64,000 bases of DNA. It comes from Terramyces sp. JEL0728 (lineage: Eukaryota > Chytridiomycota > Chytridiomycetes > Rhizophydiales > Terramycetaceae). Where the stretch lies: NCBI GenBank assembly GCA_027603945.1, contig JADIIU010000026.1, positions 62,001 through 126,000 on the forward strand, read 5' to 3'. Made by a program: the position numbers and the translations under genes. Shown piece by piece: positions 8,723 through 20,018 of the stretch. Numbering within the stretch: position 1 is the first letter of the stretch; every line of letters starts with the position of its first letter. Below the pieces are notes generated by a model. It searched no databases. It had not been told where the DNA came from and saw only the letters and a program-made list of their open reading frames with translations.

Positions 8723-11700
8723 TTATAGTGCCGTCAATTCTCCCACCGTTGACTCAATAAACCAGCCCATTTGGTCTGCCATATTCTTGACCTTATATTG
8801 CGCTTCAACTTGTAAATCTCTCAGCAGCTGTTGAACCTTCAAACAGCGGGATTGATATCTACCGGTATCCGCGATTCTACTTTCCAGGTCTGGTTGAACA
8901 AACACATATTTTCCACCTTTCAAATCTTGATATCTGCGGTGTGCTTTTTGAAAGACAAATGTCGAGTTTACAGTCATCAGCTTTTTAGCAATTAATTTAT
9001 CGTATTCAACATCTAAATCACTGCGTTTTCTTTCCAGAGAACTGTACGATGAAATCGATTCCTCGATTTGCTCTCGAAGAATTTCATGTGATTGCTGCAA
9101 ATCTACTTTGTCTAGAATTAACCTTTGTTCACCTTGTTCGCATTCCATAATATCCTTTACAGCCTGCTGAACTTTCTTTTGCAAGTCAATGATTGCTTTT
9201 TGCAGAGTGATTTGGCTGCTTCCCTTTGGTTTAGAAGTACCTCTAAAATTAATCCCAATTACTTTGAAGAAATGCTTTCCCTTCGATAAACACTTTTTTC
9301 CATTTCTGCAATCATTTTTTCTTGTAGCTTCAGCATACTGGCATAGCGCAAAGTCATCCTGTGGATTTCCAGAGTCATTTCTCTAATTTCAGTGGCTCCA
9401 ACGTTTGGATCCAGCGCTGACTGTGTTTCTTTTGCAAGCTGGATTTTCTTTTCCCACAGCATCATTTGGCGCCTTTGGTTAAGATGAATTACTCTGCTTC
9501 GATCAATCCCACAAGGGCTTCTTCTTTTTCTTGTTTAATCTTTTCAAGTTGGGCTTCAAGGTGAATTGATTCCAATTCAGCGTCTTTAAGCTTTCCTCTG
9601 AATTTTTGTTCGATTTCTAAATTTGATTCTTCAATCCTTTCGTAAACACTTGACTGTTTTGATAGCAGTGCGTTTACTTTGACCATGTCAATCTGCAGCT
9701 GCTTGATATTTCGGTTGTTTTCCTTGATTTGTTTTTCTTCTGTGTCAAAAGCGTCTACATTAATGTGGTATTACTGTTTACAACCATTTTTTTCCTATTC
9801 AATACCGTCAACCGCATTCTCAGATTTTGGATGTCGTCTGCAATATCCAAGCTGTCCTTGCCGATTGTGACCATTTCATTTTGTGCTTTCAACCAGTACT
9901 GCTGTAATTCCAAGATGCCACTCTCCTTTTGTTGAATTGCCTTTGTTATGTTGTAGATTGTAGCTTCTAGCGGACCCATGTGTGCATCTTGGTTTCCGCT
10001 GGTCATCTGATCGTATTTCTTGTTCAAACTATCCATTTCAGAAGCTTTTTTGCTGAGCAAATCGTTATTTTGCCTAATTTCTTGTTCGTATTTCCCAACA
10101 AGCTGGTTCTTTTCAGCCATATCAACGTCCACCTCTTTCAGCCGGTCTTTGATTGTCTTTATCCTAGCTTCGGCGTTCAAAGCTTCCAGATTGACCAAAC
10201 TCAACTCGTTGTGGAAGTTTGCTGCAGCAGTCTCTTTTTCATGGATGATTTGTCGCAGTTTTGCGCCATCTTTGAGGGATCCTTGAGCGCCTTTTTGGAA
10301 ACTTAATTGTAATTTTAATTTTTCTGCAATTTCCTTATCCACCTTTTGTGTCTTTGTTGCATTTAAAGCAGTTAGCTTTTGCACTTGGTTAACTTCCATT
10401 TGCACAGCGACCCGCTCTTGTTGACAACCTTGCAACTCTTGCTCTATTTGATTCAAACTCTTCATATACACTGAATATGAGTCTGATACTTTTTCGCGCT
10501 GCTCTTTCACCAAAGAAATTTGGCGTTTAATGTAATCCGTCTCTCCTTCTAACTTTGTTAGTAAATTCTGGAGATTTTCTCCTTCATCCTGGCAGTTTCT
10601 CAGCGTTCTTTTAAAACCATATATTTCAGTGTTCATAATATTAAGAGCAGTTTCATTTTTCCTATTTGTTAGTTTGCAAATACGATATTGCCGCTTCAAT
10701 TTCCTGCAACATTTCCTCACGTTTCTTCAGCCCAATCAAACTGCTCTTCCACTGATTCAAAAGTTGTCGTTTTTCGTATTGAATTGCCTACATAAGCAAA
10801 GCATACCTGCATTTCGACCGCAGCTTCGTGTAGAGTCTGAACAGCAGATTGTGTTTCCTTTTGCTGGACTAATATTTGCGAGTCGTAAGTCATTCTCTTT
10901 TCTTGAAGTTTTTTCAATTGCTCTGTGAGATGGTCAATGTAAAAGTCTTGTCTCTTTTTTTCAATTTCCTGCTTAATAATATCTTTTTCTGCCTTTAATG
11001 TAGTTCTTTTTGCAACCAGGATTTTTGATCGAAGCTCTTCCCCAAACAAATCTACTTGCTTGAGGGTCCGTGATATTTTTTCCAACTCGTTTTGATGCTG
11101 CTCCACTAGTATTAAATACTTTTACTATTCCTTGTGTGCTGCTTTAGCTTTTCTTGCTCTTTTTGATAGTCTGACTTTGTGTGCTTCAGCAGTCGCTCGG
11201 CATCCACTCTCAATCCTTTAATAATCCCAAAGTTTTCTTCTGCTCCTTCATATATTGCTTGTAATCGAGCTAGTTGTTGCTGGAGGGTGTACAATTCGAC
11301 ACCAGCATCTTCTCTTTTCTTGATTTCCTTGGTCTTTTGCTCCTCCTTTTCGCGCACATCCAAGATGAGCTTTTGTTCATATTTACTCAATTGATTGTAT
11401 ATAGCTTGTTGTACACGTTGCAGTAGCGGCTGAATGTTAATAATTGTTACATGATCTGCAGGCATTATCTCATCCTCGTCATCCTCCATATACTCGTTCT
11501 GTTTTTCTTCTGTTGGAAGGTCAAATGTAACTGAGGGTTTTGAGTCTTTCCCCGTTTCGGATGATATTACAGCTTCATCTTTTGCAGGTTCCAAAATTTC
11601 TTCCGGTTGGGTTTGTTGTACATTCTGTTCGATAGTCTCTCGTTCATTAATCTTTTGGCTCTCGGCTTTTGGAAGCGGAGGAAGGTCTTCTATAGGAATT

Positions 11701-11941
11701 TCTGCTGTTGGCTGCTCCTGGACATTTTGAGATTCCAAATTTGCGCTTGTATCTTCTGCTTCATTCTACATTATATTGTTATTACTGTGTGTGCTATTGT
11801 CGCTCTATCTGTGATAAAATCGTCCGTTATCGCTTCTGTTCGTACGTGGTCTGAGGCTGAAATTAACATAGAGGTACATTCTTGAACCAGCTCTTCTTCC
11901 TGGCTTGCTAAATCTTGGTTCAATTCATCTTGAGGGTCCAT
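8723..11941 (-). CDS. CCDC40: CCDC40/FAP172-like axonemal 96-nm ruler protein
   Basis: With CCDC39, CCDC40 lays down the 96-nm repeat of ciliary doublet microtubules and positions dynein arms and radial spokes. Eight exons joined by seven 19-22 nt introns give 1025 residues. The first ~130 residues are acidic; the rest is nearly continuous coiled coil. Family landmarks: KRQDFYIDHLTEQLKKLQ, NQWKSSLIGLKKREEML across a splice, and the C-terminal LWEKKIQLAKETQ followed by EIREMTLEIHRM and YRRESI. The start at 11941 is divergent with the RhoGEF, with 104 nt between. Its presence argues for a motile flagellum in the life cycle. Confidence 0.85.
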
Positions 11942-12045
11942 TTTTTAGTTTAAGAACTTGGAGTCGCGAGGCCAGTTGTATTGTGACGTAATCCTAAAAG
12001 AACGTCAGACTGAAGATTTAGCTTTACAAATTCTATTTGAGCAGA
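11942..12045. promoter_or_regulatory. Putative bidirectional promoter, CCDC40 / RhoGEF
   Basis: Only 104 nt separate two divergent start codons. It holds TGACGTAA (11984-11991) and ACGTCA (12002-12007), both CRE-like and conserved at 58124-58131 and 58142-58147 in the other copy. Confidence 0.5.
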
Positions 12046-14807
12046 ATGGATTATTCGCTGGGTAATTCGATAGCAGATTTAGCAAAAATCAATTCAACGC
12101 TCTATGAATCGTTAGAGAATCCTGAAGTTCCAAGGAAAATAGGAGAACATCAAGTTAATATCGTGCTTCCAGACAGCGAGAAATTAGTATATGGTACCGT
12201 CATTTGCGATTACGCGGCAAAAGATCCAGGAGAGTTGAGTTTAGAAGAAATGGATGTGATTGGAATATATCCTGACAAAACAAAGAATGGGAGGATGTAT
12301 GGAATAAGCAATGGAACGAAAGGATGGTTCCCCGAATCAGTAATCAAGTTATTGTCTGAAGAAGAAACAATAGAAGAGGAAAATCGCAATAAAAACGCAA
12401 TGGATCTTTCCCCAACTTCTGCAACTGCTGAAGCTCCGCAAGACGCTAGTTCGGGCTCGCAGGTTAGAAATTGGTACAACAAATACATTAGAATGAGCAG
12501 TGAGAATGGCAAACTTGCAGATAAAATATCAGAAAAACTGGCAGTCGAAAAACCTCCCCAGAAACAGGATACAAGATCAAAAAGCTCTGGAACTTTGACA
12601 CCTCCTGCATCCGCGAAATTAGCAACGACGCCTAAACTTGGGAATTTGCCTAGAGGGCCTGGCCAGAGAATTCTTTGGGTAGATTTTATGGGTGGGCCAG
12701 ACGAGGTTGCAAAACTGGGCATGACTAAAAACGAAATTAAAAGACAAGAAGTAATATTTGAAATCATCACTACAGAAGCAGATTATATCCAAGATTTGGA
12801 GACTCTTTGCGAGGTAAAACACAAATGACACTAGTTGTATATTAGACCACTGCAGAAATCAAAATTAATACGTCCAAAGGACATGTCAATAATATTTTCA
12901 AACATTGAGCAAGTTTTACCCGTAAATCAAGTATTGACTCTTTAATAAAAGGAACTGTTCCGATCTCTGGAAAAAAGGCAGGCAGACAATCCTGTAATCA
13001 ACCTGGTTGGAGAAATATTTATCCGAGTGGTACATTTTGTTAAACATCAGAGCGACTACCTCAAAATGTATACCATGTATTGCGGCAACCATCCTTACGC
13101 GTTAATGAAGTTGCAGACAGTAAGGCAAAACAAGACAGTGGCTAAATTCTTGGATGTATTTACTTGTCTAAGAATAGGGAGCGCATCAACACCCTGACTC
13201 TAGGAATTTGGATCTGGCCAACTTTTTGTAAATAGAGCTAACTCCAGACTAAAGCCAATTCAAAGAGTGTGCAAGTACCCGTTGCTGGTGCGGGAGCTCA
13301 TCCGTGCAACTGATCCATCACATCCAGATATGGAAAACCTCAACAAAGCATTATTAAAAATCGAAACAGTGGTTACAACCATCAACGAAGGAGCGAGGCA
13401 TACCGAAAATGTACATAAAATGATTGAATTGCAAACAAAATTCTTGACCGTAAATGTTTTTAACGCCAGAAAGTCAGTTTGGTTGCTCCGTCAAGAAGTT
13501 TGGTAAAGTCCAGATCAATAGATGCCTATAACGCCAACGGAGATCGTAAAAAGAGAGAAGTCTATCTCTTCAATGACATGCTTGTAATTGCAAAGCCTGA
13601 TGGGGATAAATACAAATTACTCAACATGGTTGCGTTTGATGTCTTGTCAGTCAACCTAATAGACGCCGCAGAAGATGGTAATGATCAATTAATTGAGCGG
13701 AAAACTTTTATATAGAAGTTCATCATCAGGGACATTCGAAAATTATTTTAATTTTCGATTCTTACAATTCTCGGGAAACTTGGATGAAAACCATCGAATC
13801 CACCCTTAATGAGTATAAAGCACAAAAGAACAGAATCAATCAGGCAAATATTAAAGCGCTGTCCCAAACTGATTTAAATTCTACTTGTGAAAAAGAAGTG
13901 CGCGAAAGCACAACCACAGAAAAACAAAAGTCGCTGGCAGACCTTTCGCACAGTCCAGGAGGTCTATATTCAAAAAGAGGCTCGGTACAAGAATTGGTCG
14001 AATTGCGCAACGAAGGGGCACGTCCGCAGAGCGCCATTGGTCCAACAGTAGCGCCAAAGCCTTTGACTGCGGCAAAACTAAAACCATTTAGCAATTCTCA
14101 AGAGTTCAGAAGCACAGAATCGGCACCAGGAACAAGACCAGCAACCAGTTACGGCGAAAGCGGAGAACCTAAAAAGATCCTAGTGCCAAAACATATTCAA
14201 AACACTCCACCAGATGCAACACACGCCGCTCCAATTCTATCCCACGTCACTGCAGAAATCAAGGCAATGCAGATGGAAGCGGATAGCATAAAGAAGCCTG
14301 AAATGAAGAAAAGTGATATTCTTCCGCCATCACTGGTACATTCTCGGGCAAGCTCGAATATTGCTGTCGACAGGTATTCAGCTTTAATTATAGGAACAAA
14401 AAGAACCCTACAACCGTCAACAGACCGGTTAAAAAAGCAACTGTTTTGGAGGTGCTAAAAACCAATGGAGCTCATCAGTACACTTACAAAATACAAATCA
14501 CGTATATCTCTCAAGGTGATCCAACAATCGTATACCACACCTTTGACGACTTTTTTGACTTACATTTACAACTAATTGGCCATTTTCCAGATGCTGCTGG
14601 CATAAAAACCTCAGACAACGCAGTCAGCCAAAGAATTTTGCCAGAATTACCAGCTCAAATGATGTTTGTCAGCGAAGCAGTTGCCCAAGCACGAATATTG
14701 CAATTGCAAGTGTATATTGATGTAATACTGCTCTAACATAGACTTTGATTTCCTTACCACCGAAAATATCCCGATCTCCCACAGTGCTGAAATTCTTTAG
14801 AGAATAA
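12046..14807 (+). CDS. Rho guanine-nucleotide exchange factor with SH3, DH, PH and PX domains
   Basis: Predicted to activate Rho/Cdc42 GTPases in polarity or actin control. Nine exons with 20-22 nt introns give 865 residues. SH3, about residues 45-110: VICDYAAKDPGELSLEEMD ending GTKGWFPESVI. DH, about 230-420: VIFEIITTEADYIQDLETL, FRSLEKRQADNPV, and after a 20-nt intron FLLKPIQRVCKYPLLVREL. PH, about 435-560: KKREVYLFNDMLVIAKPDG. A Ser/Pro-rich linker follows, then PX near the C-terminus: YHTFDDFFDLHLQLIGHFP. Fungal Bem1 combines SH3 and PX and Cdc24 combines DH and PH; this protein has all four. The ATG at 12046 is the first in frame. Confidence 0.88.
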
Positions 14808-14861
14808 TAATTGTTTAATTATGCTGAATAAAAATGTAAATTATTCTTTACAGAATATATA

Positions 14862-16092
14862 TTACAATCCTATATAATCGTAGAGTTCTGGAATTAAATC
14901 TACTGCCAAGAGTCCCAATCCAAAGTACACAAAGAATTTGGTAATCATTTCAGCAGAATATCTACCTATTGGGTCTTGGATATTGTAATATGGGTGACCG
15001 ATCGGCAACACTCTGTATTCATACCTACATTAGCTACTTTCTACCCAATAGGAAGCGAATAAGTTATTAATGGTATTATTTTTAATAAGAGGGCTTTCAT
15101 GCAGTATCTGTACCCAAATAATACCAGAGTCCCAAATAACAGTCGGGTTGGCCAAGAAAATATGTCTATTTTTGTGTGATTTAGTATGGAAAAAGTTAAA
15201 CATCTGTGCCAGACTCCTACTGCACCGCCTGCCCAAGCAGCCATCGCAGATACAGAGTCTTGATAGCAAGGACACGGATCTAGGGGTTGCGGATGCGCAA
15301 TGAGTGCTAGTATGCATGTCAATACAATAATAATAGGAGCTGCGTTAGCCAGACAATACCTAGCTTGGAAGTGGTGACTATCTCTTCAAATAAGCCAATA
15401 ATCAAAAAATACAGTATGGAGATAAAAGATCCCAGTATAAATCCACATCCGACATCTATAAAAGAATGCATTCCAAATATTATTCTACCAAAGGCTACTG
15501 ACAGTACGTAGACGAATGAAAGCGTGACTATAAATGGGGAATATATAGAGATTCCGCTATGCTGCAGATAAAATAGTAATGTGAATAATGCAAATGAGCT
15601 TGCGTTTGTGACATGAGTTGAAGGCATGCCATATTCATTTGCTGCAGAGGATGAATTGTCCATTTGCTCAACTGGAAAATTTGGACGAGGCAGCATAAAG
15701 AAATCCTAGGATCAGATATAAACTACTTTTACTGCACCGCATATCCAAGTACTCCAGCCCAAGCAAGTTAATAGTCCCAGGGAATATATTCTGTACACAC
15801 TAGTTGCAGGGTTTTCATTCTGGAACCAAAATAAACATGGAAAAATCAATAGAAAGGCTGAATGGGTTCCCATCCAGCTAGTTATATACGCAATAAAAAA
15901 GGTAGTATTGTTTGAATATTTTCGCTGCAAATCTGCGATAATATGGGATTCCTGGACAATTTGTTTTTTCAGAGACTCTACCAGCGACTCGAATCCAGTA
16001 ACTATTGGCTCTTGATTATACTGCTGGAGTGTTTTGAGTTGCTTTTCCTTGATTTTCCTTGCGGTTTCTCTGGGTATTGAACTTTTGACCAT
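14862..16092 (-). CDS. Sphingoid-base-1-phosphate phosphatase (PAP2 superfamily)
   Basis: Removes phosphate from sphingosine- or phytosphingosine-1-phosphate in the ER. Four exons (introns 21, 20, 20 nt) give 389 residues. The three PAP2 catalytic motifs are visible: KDFFMLPRP created by the first splice, YGMPSTHV, and AFGRIIFGMHSFIDVG. The C-terminal HPQPLDPCPCYQDSVS is typical of the Lcb3/SGPP branch. Several membrane helices surround the motifs. The ATG at 16092 opens a cytosolic coiled region of about 65 residues. It is head-to-head with the ankyrin gene. Confidence 0.88.
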
Positions 16093-16389
16093 CCAACAAG
16101 ATATAAAAAAAAGGAAAAAACGCCAAGCACAGATTTTATCTACTGTAATATTGTTATTTGAGAGAAAATTTGCAAATCATTTGGCGTAATGTTATCCAAG
16201 CTGCTGTGATTGCGATGGCAATGCTGACTTGCGCACAGCACTCTCTGATGGATCCAATTCCATCGGATGCAGATTGGCTGGTGAATAAAGTGGACATTTA
16301 CCTGTTTGTCTATTGCTGGGGCTGGTGAAAGACTACGTGGCACCTTCAGCCCTTCCCAGCTTAAATAGATTAAAATTTTCTGCGCACCA

Positions 16390-17304
16390 ATGGAATTATT
16401 TGAAGCTTGTAAAAATGGAGATGCCGCAACACTCGCAAGATTGATTTCGTCTCGTTCCAAAAAGAAATACAGGCGAAATCTGGATATTTTTGCTGTGGTT
16501 TTGACTTACTCTGCATTCGTGCTTTCAATCTCACTGGTAGCGAATCTCATTGTTCTGGCCGGATTATCGGGATTATACTACTACTTTAACCAAAGTATCG
16601 TAAACAAACCATCGCCTACTGAGGACACATTGCTGCATTTCGCCTGCAGCAGAGGCCATTTGGCTTGCTGCAAGCTACTGGTAGAGAGAGGAGCAAAGCT
16701 AGATGTAGTCTCAAAATCAGGATTTTCGCCTCTAGCGCTTGCAATAACCACGCAAAATAACATTGAAATTATTGAATATCTGATTGATCAAGGGAGTAAT
16801 GTTAATTTCCAATGTATGGGATTGTCACCGTTAGCAATAGCAGTGTTATCAAAAAAGCCAGCACTAACCGATTTGATTCTTGGAAAAGGCGGAGATATAG
16901 ACGCTACCAACACTGACGGGTATTCTATTTTGCACTTTGCAATCATCAGAGAAAACTATGATCTGGCACTGTACTTGATATCCAAAGGAGCTGATATTCA
17001 TACTTGTAACAGATACGGCACTTGGGCTATGGATGATGTCTTGACAGATAAACTGGAATTGATTGATGGAGCAGTCGCAAAGCAGAAATTAAAGAAAAGG
17101 CAGTGCCAGGAACTTGCACTTGCAAGACACACTGTTCAGTTACTATCGATACCACCTGAGCTGCGGATATTGGTGCTTGAAAATATGTGTAGCGAGCTGG
17201 ACAGAGAAGAAACGGACGCTGTAATAAAGTCAATGGGCAAACCGCTGGATATACAAAGAAAATTCACTACTGCGGAGTTTTTAAGATCCTTGGCATCCAA
17301 ATAA
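16390..17304 (+). CDS. Membrane-anchored ankyrin-repeat protein
   Basis: A single exon of 304 residues. A short N-terminal ankyrin-like start (LFEACKNGDAATLARLI) is interrupted by a hydrophobic stretch at about residues 33-68, long enough for one or two membrane passes. Four to five ankyrin repeats follow, for example DTLLHFACSRGHLACCKLL and GYSILHFAIIRENYDLALYL. Near residue 250 a segment LSIPPELRILVLENM resembles the start of an F-box, but too little follows to be sure. Specific role unknown. Confidence 0.8.
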   Translation: MELFEACKNGDAATLARLISSRSKKKYRRNLDIFAVVLTYSAFVLSISLVANLIVLAGLSGLYYYFNQSIVNKPSPTEDTLLHFACSRGHLACCKLLVERGAKLDVVSKSGFSPLALAITTQNNIEIIEYLIDQGSNVNFQCMGLSPLAIAVLSKKPALTDLILGKGGDIDATNTDGYSILHFAIIRENYDLALYLISKGADIHTCNRYGTWAMDDVLTDKLELIDGAVAKQKLKKRQCQELALARHTVQLLSIPPELRILVLENMCSELDREETDAVIKSMGKPLDIQRKFTTAEFLRSLASK

Positions 17305-17568
17305 AGTAAGCTGCGGCTTTTTTTATCTACAGCAGATTTATATGTTTTCAGGTGTTTCACCATAAATGGGATGAGGAGAATCGAGAGATAAATCCCACAT
17401 TCCAGGAGAGTACTAACGCCGCATTGTTATAAACTAGTTCATTTCTTACTCATTCCTGCTGTATAGCAAAAGCGGTGTAATAAGCAGTCGGCCTTGTCCA
17501 CATGAAACCACAACTGAAAAAGGCAAGGAAACGGTGCGCTTGCCGTAGTTTACAAAATAAAAACAAGC

Positions 17569-18441
17569 ATGAAGGCCCGGACAAACATGAAGCTGCACAA
17601 CCCAAATGTAAATTGGAAATCGATTTTCCGCAGTCGAAAGATCAAAGACCACCCAGCAACCCAGGTGTCTATCCACTATCCAAGACTATTTTTTTACTCT
17701 CTGTTGCTTTCTATACCGTTAATAGTCTCTATTTGCCTTGTATTCCTCCAAGATATCTACCACACAAACGGCCAAAGAAACATTGCATCTCAAGGAGCCG
17801 CATTTGATTATACGTTTGGTGCTTTTTGGTTTTCCTACAGGTTTGTTGATTTGGACAGTACTGAAATCATTTACGAATATGGAACTGACTGGCACACGTA
17901 TTCGTACTTTGAATATTGCAAATCAGTTAGTTTCGCTACTTCAATGACGGCCGGACCACTTATTGATACCAATTTCTTTTGTGACAGCAAGATGTGGAGG
18001 TTTGTCCAAGTACTACAGGGCTTGGCTTGTTTCTTTGGTGTAATGTTCCTCATTGTGTTGTTGGACAATATCAAAGTATGGTCTGGCTACTCGTGGATCT
18101 TTAGAAAACTTGATTTATCAAACAGCAAAATCAGAATAGTCAGGCGGCTGTTCAAGTTCTTGATCAACATCAATGTGATTGGGCATTTGGTGTGCCAGAC
18201 TATTTCCCTTTACTGCATTTTCCAAATCAAGCAGCAGGAAATGATTACGTTCCCGCAGATTCAGAGCTTTTACTTTGGCACTTACTTTGCCGCCCTGACA
18301 GTCGTTATCGACGTGGTGTTTATCCTGCTGTTTAGCATTTTCGACAAGCTGCTGTTTTTCCATCAACCGTATCCAGAAGACCATGAAGTGCACCAAGTGC
18401 CGTGGCCAAAACATACAATTGACACTAAAAACATTGCATAA
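17569..18441 (+). CDS. Predicted four-pass membrane protein, function unknown
   Basis: A single exon of 290 residues. Hydrophobic segments lie near residues 38-60, 142-166, 198-222 and 236-258. A luminal or extracellular loop of about 80 residues between the first two carries Cys residues (YFEYCKSV, TNFFCDSK). The tail is short and charged. I recognise no family. The duplication boundary of the window falls inside this gene: the first 289 nt have a counterpart at 63713-64000. Confidence 0.75.
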   Translation: MKARTNMKLHNPNVNWKSIFRSRKIKDHPATQVSIHYPRLFFYSLLLSIPLIVSICLVFLQDIYHTNGQRNIASQGAAFDYTFGAFWFSYRFVDLDSTEIIYEYGTDWHTYSYFEYCKSVSFATSMTAGPLIDTNFFCDSKMWRFVQVLQGLACFFGVMFLIVLLDNIKVWSGYSWIFRKLDLSNSKIRIVRRLFKFLININVIGHLVCQTISLYCIFQIKQQEMITFPQIQSFYFGTYFAALTVVIDVVFILLFSIFDKLLFFHQPYPEDHEVHQVPWPKHTIDTKNIA

Positions 18442-18537
18442 TAGATTTCTTTAAAAGTGCCAGATTCATGTAAATTATTTGCAAATTAAGAGCAACTCTA
18501 CTATTTTGTGGCTTGAGAATTTTTGAATCACTTTTAA

Positions 18538-18843
18538 ATGCTGACCAAATTCATTCGCAGGGCAAGGCTGTTCCATTCCAGACCAATATCACTATACCAA
18601 CCAAAAGAAGGGCCCATTCCCCTCGGGGACATGCACGAACAGCAGGAATTTTTGGATTTACTAAAGAATAACCAGAAACGCATTGAAATGGAAAGTAGCC
18701 AGAAACATCCGGACCATTACGAGCAAAAACCGTTGTTTGAAGGCAATGAAAATCCTGTTACTGGTGAAGTTAATGGGCCAAAAGGTGCAGAACCTACCAG
18801 ATATGGCGATTGGGAAAAGAACGGAAGAGTGTATGATTTCTAG
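18538..18843 (+). CDS. SDHAF4: Succinate dehydrogenase assembly factor 4
   Basis: A small mitochondrial matrix chaperone that helps load flavinylated SdhA into complex II. A single exon of 101 residues. The basic, Arg-rich N-terminus (MLTKFIRRARLFHSRP) looks like a mitochondrial targeting signal. The C-terminal block NPVTGEVNGPKGAEPTRYGD followed by WEKNGRVYDF is the family hallmark. Length is normal. It implies a functioning complex II. Confidence 0.95.
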   Translation: MLTKFIRRARLFHSRPISLYQPKEGPIPLGDMHEQQEFLDLLKNNQKRIEMESSQKHPDHYEQKPLFEGNENPVTGEVNGPKGAEPTRYGDWEKNGRVYDF

Positions 18844-19103
18844 TAATAAACAACTGGGTTTGAGCTGGTGCGTTTGGGTTTAACTGCAGTTGAACTTTTC
18901 CTTTTGTGAACCTGAGTTTAAGAATCACAAAGTAGCCCCAACCCAGAGTTGACGATAGCACAGGAATGATCCGCCCTCAGCACAGGAATGATTCGCCTTC
19001 AGCACAATATTTAGACTGAATTGTGCGAAATGTAAAGAGTGACAAGAATTCAAGGATATCTCAGAATGACATCAGCATTTAAATCCTTTCAAAATTCTTA
19101 TAA
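18844..19103. repeat. 22-bp tandem repeat in an intergenic spacer
   Basis: A unit beginning AGCACAGGAATGAT occurs at 18957-18978 and 18979-19000, with a truncated third start at 19001. The same AGCACAGGAATGA core occurs once in the squalene synthase upstream region (3368-3380). It lies about 100 nt upstream of the next start codon; otherwise the spacer shows nothing. Confidence 0.6.
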
Positions 19104-19956
19104 ATGGCGACGGTGCTAAACCTATCTTCAGTCACTGGCGAACTGTCAATTATAGCAACAGTCGGCACTTTATTGGTAAACGCGTTTGTAATCTACAAAA
19201 TTGTAAAGAACGATGTTGGTGCAAGCAACAAACTGAAAACAAAACTGCTAATTTTTCAGCTGCTAACTATCCCACATATGCTGGTCTACTTGGTATACTA
19301 CTTTTTTATCCGCAATATCCTGTGGTTCCATATCGGTGCTCTGTTTTCGTCAGTGATATTTTACACCATCAACAGTCTCAACTTGGAAGTAACTTTTGCT
19401 AAATTAGATATTGGGTCTGTTTAAAGTGGTCAATGAAAAAATCACGGATAAGCGAATCCAGTTTGCACAGATTGCCCTGGTATTTATTTTCATTGTATGC
19501 TCCATTGGACTGGTTTTGCAAATCGTGTATTCCGACAATGTTCCCGCACCAGTAACACTGGTAATCGAGATTAATCCTAGTACGTGCAATACGGATTGCT
19601 CGCTTTCTCTTTGGTGACCGTCGGCTATGACAGTAAATTTTCCTGATGTAGACATTCAAACGTTTTACTTGACATATGTGGTCTACAATTTCAAAAAAGT
19701 AACCAGCAAGATTTCGATTACAAGGCAATTGCGCAAATCGATCTTGATGTGTCTTACTCTTGTACTTTGTGATTGGATCGGCATCGCGCTTTATACTTAC
19801 AACATTGTTTGTTACCCAGTTGATTCTACTTTTCTCCTGTCTGCCTGTGTCGCCAATTTACACGCTTCCATCATGGTGATTGTGTTTATCCATCTTAAGG
19901 ATTTGTTGTTTTTGGGAAGGAAAGATGCTACCAGCTCTACCTCAAATATGATTTAG
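19104..19956 (+). CDS. Predicted seven-pass membrane protein
   Basis: Four exons joined by introns of 19, 20 and 19 nt give 264 residues. About seven hydrophobic segments are visible, from LSIIATVGTLLVNAFVIYKI to ASIMVIVFIHLKDLLFLG. Layout resembles the 28.7-29.4 kb gene more than the 42-48 kb array, though all may be distant relatives. The frame is closed in all three unspliced frames, so the introns are required. Receptor function is only inferred from topology. Confidence 0.75.
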
Positions 19957-20018
19957 GTCCAAAAAATAAAATGGATGAGCTAATTTCAGTTTAGCTGGAT
20001 TACTTCAAACACATTTAT

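Larger units (their letters stand above)
1..17857. repeat. Left copy of a large segmental duplication
   Basis: This stretch matches 46175-64000 almost base for base with the same gene order and strands. The offset is 46174 at base 1 and 46143 at base 17857, so small indels sum to about 31 bases. Within the RhoGEF first exon I count about a dozen substitutions in 785 bases. Coding indels are multiples of three (18 nt in the Gag/p25-alpha gene, 3 nt in the unknown gene, 9 nt in CCDC40), so both copies stay open. Neither outer breakpoint lies in the window. This fits a tandem duplication with a period near 46.2 kb, or two haplotypes joined by the assembler. Confidence 0.95.

Noticed and set aside
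17502..17807. Open frame upstream of and overlapping the 4TM gene
   Set aside because: It runs in another frame across the 4TM coding sequence, and no in-frame intron joins it to the real start at 17569.
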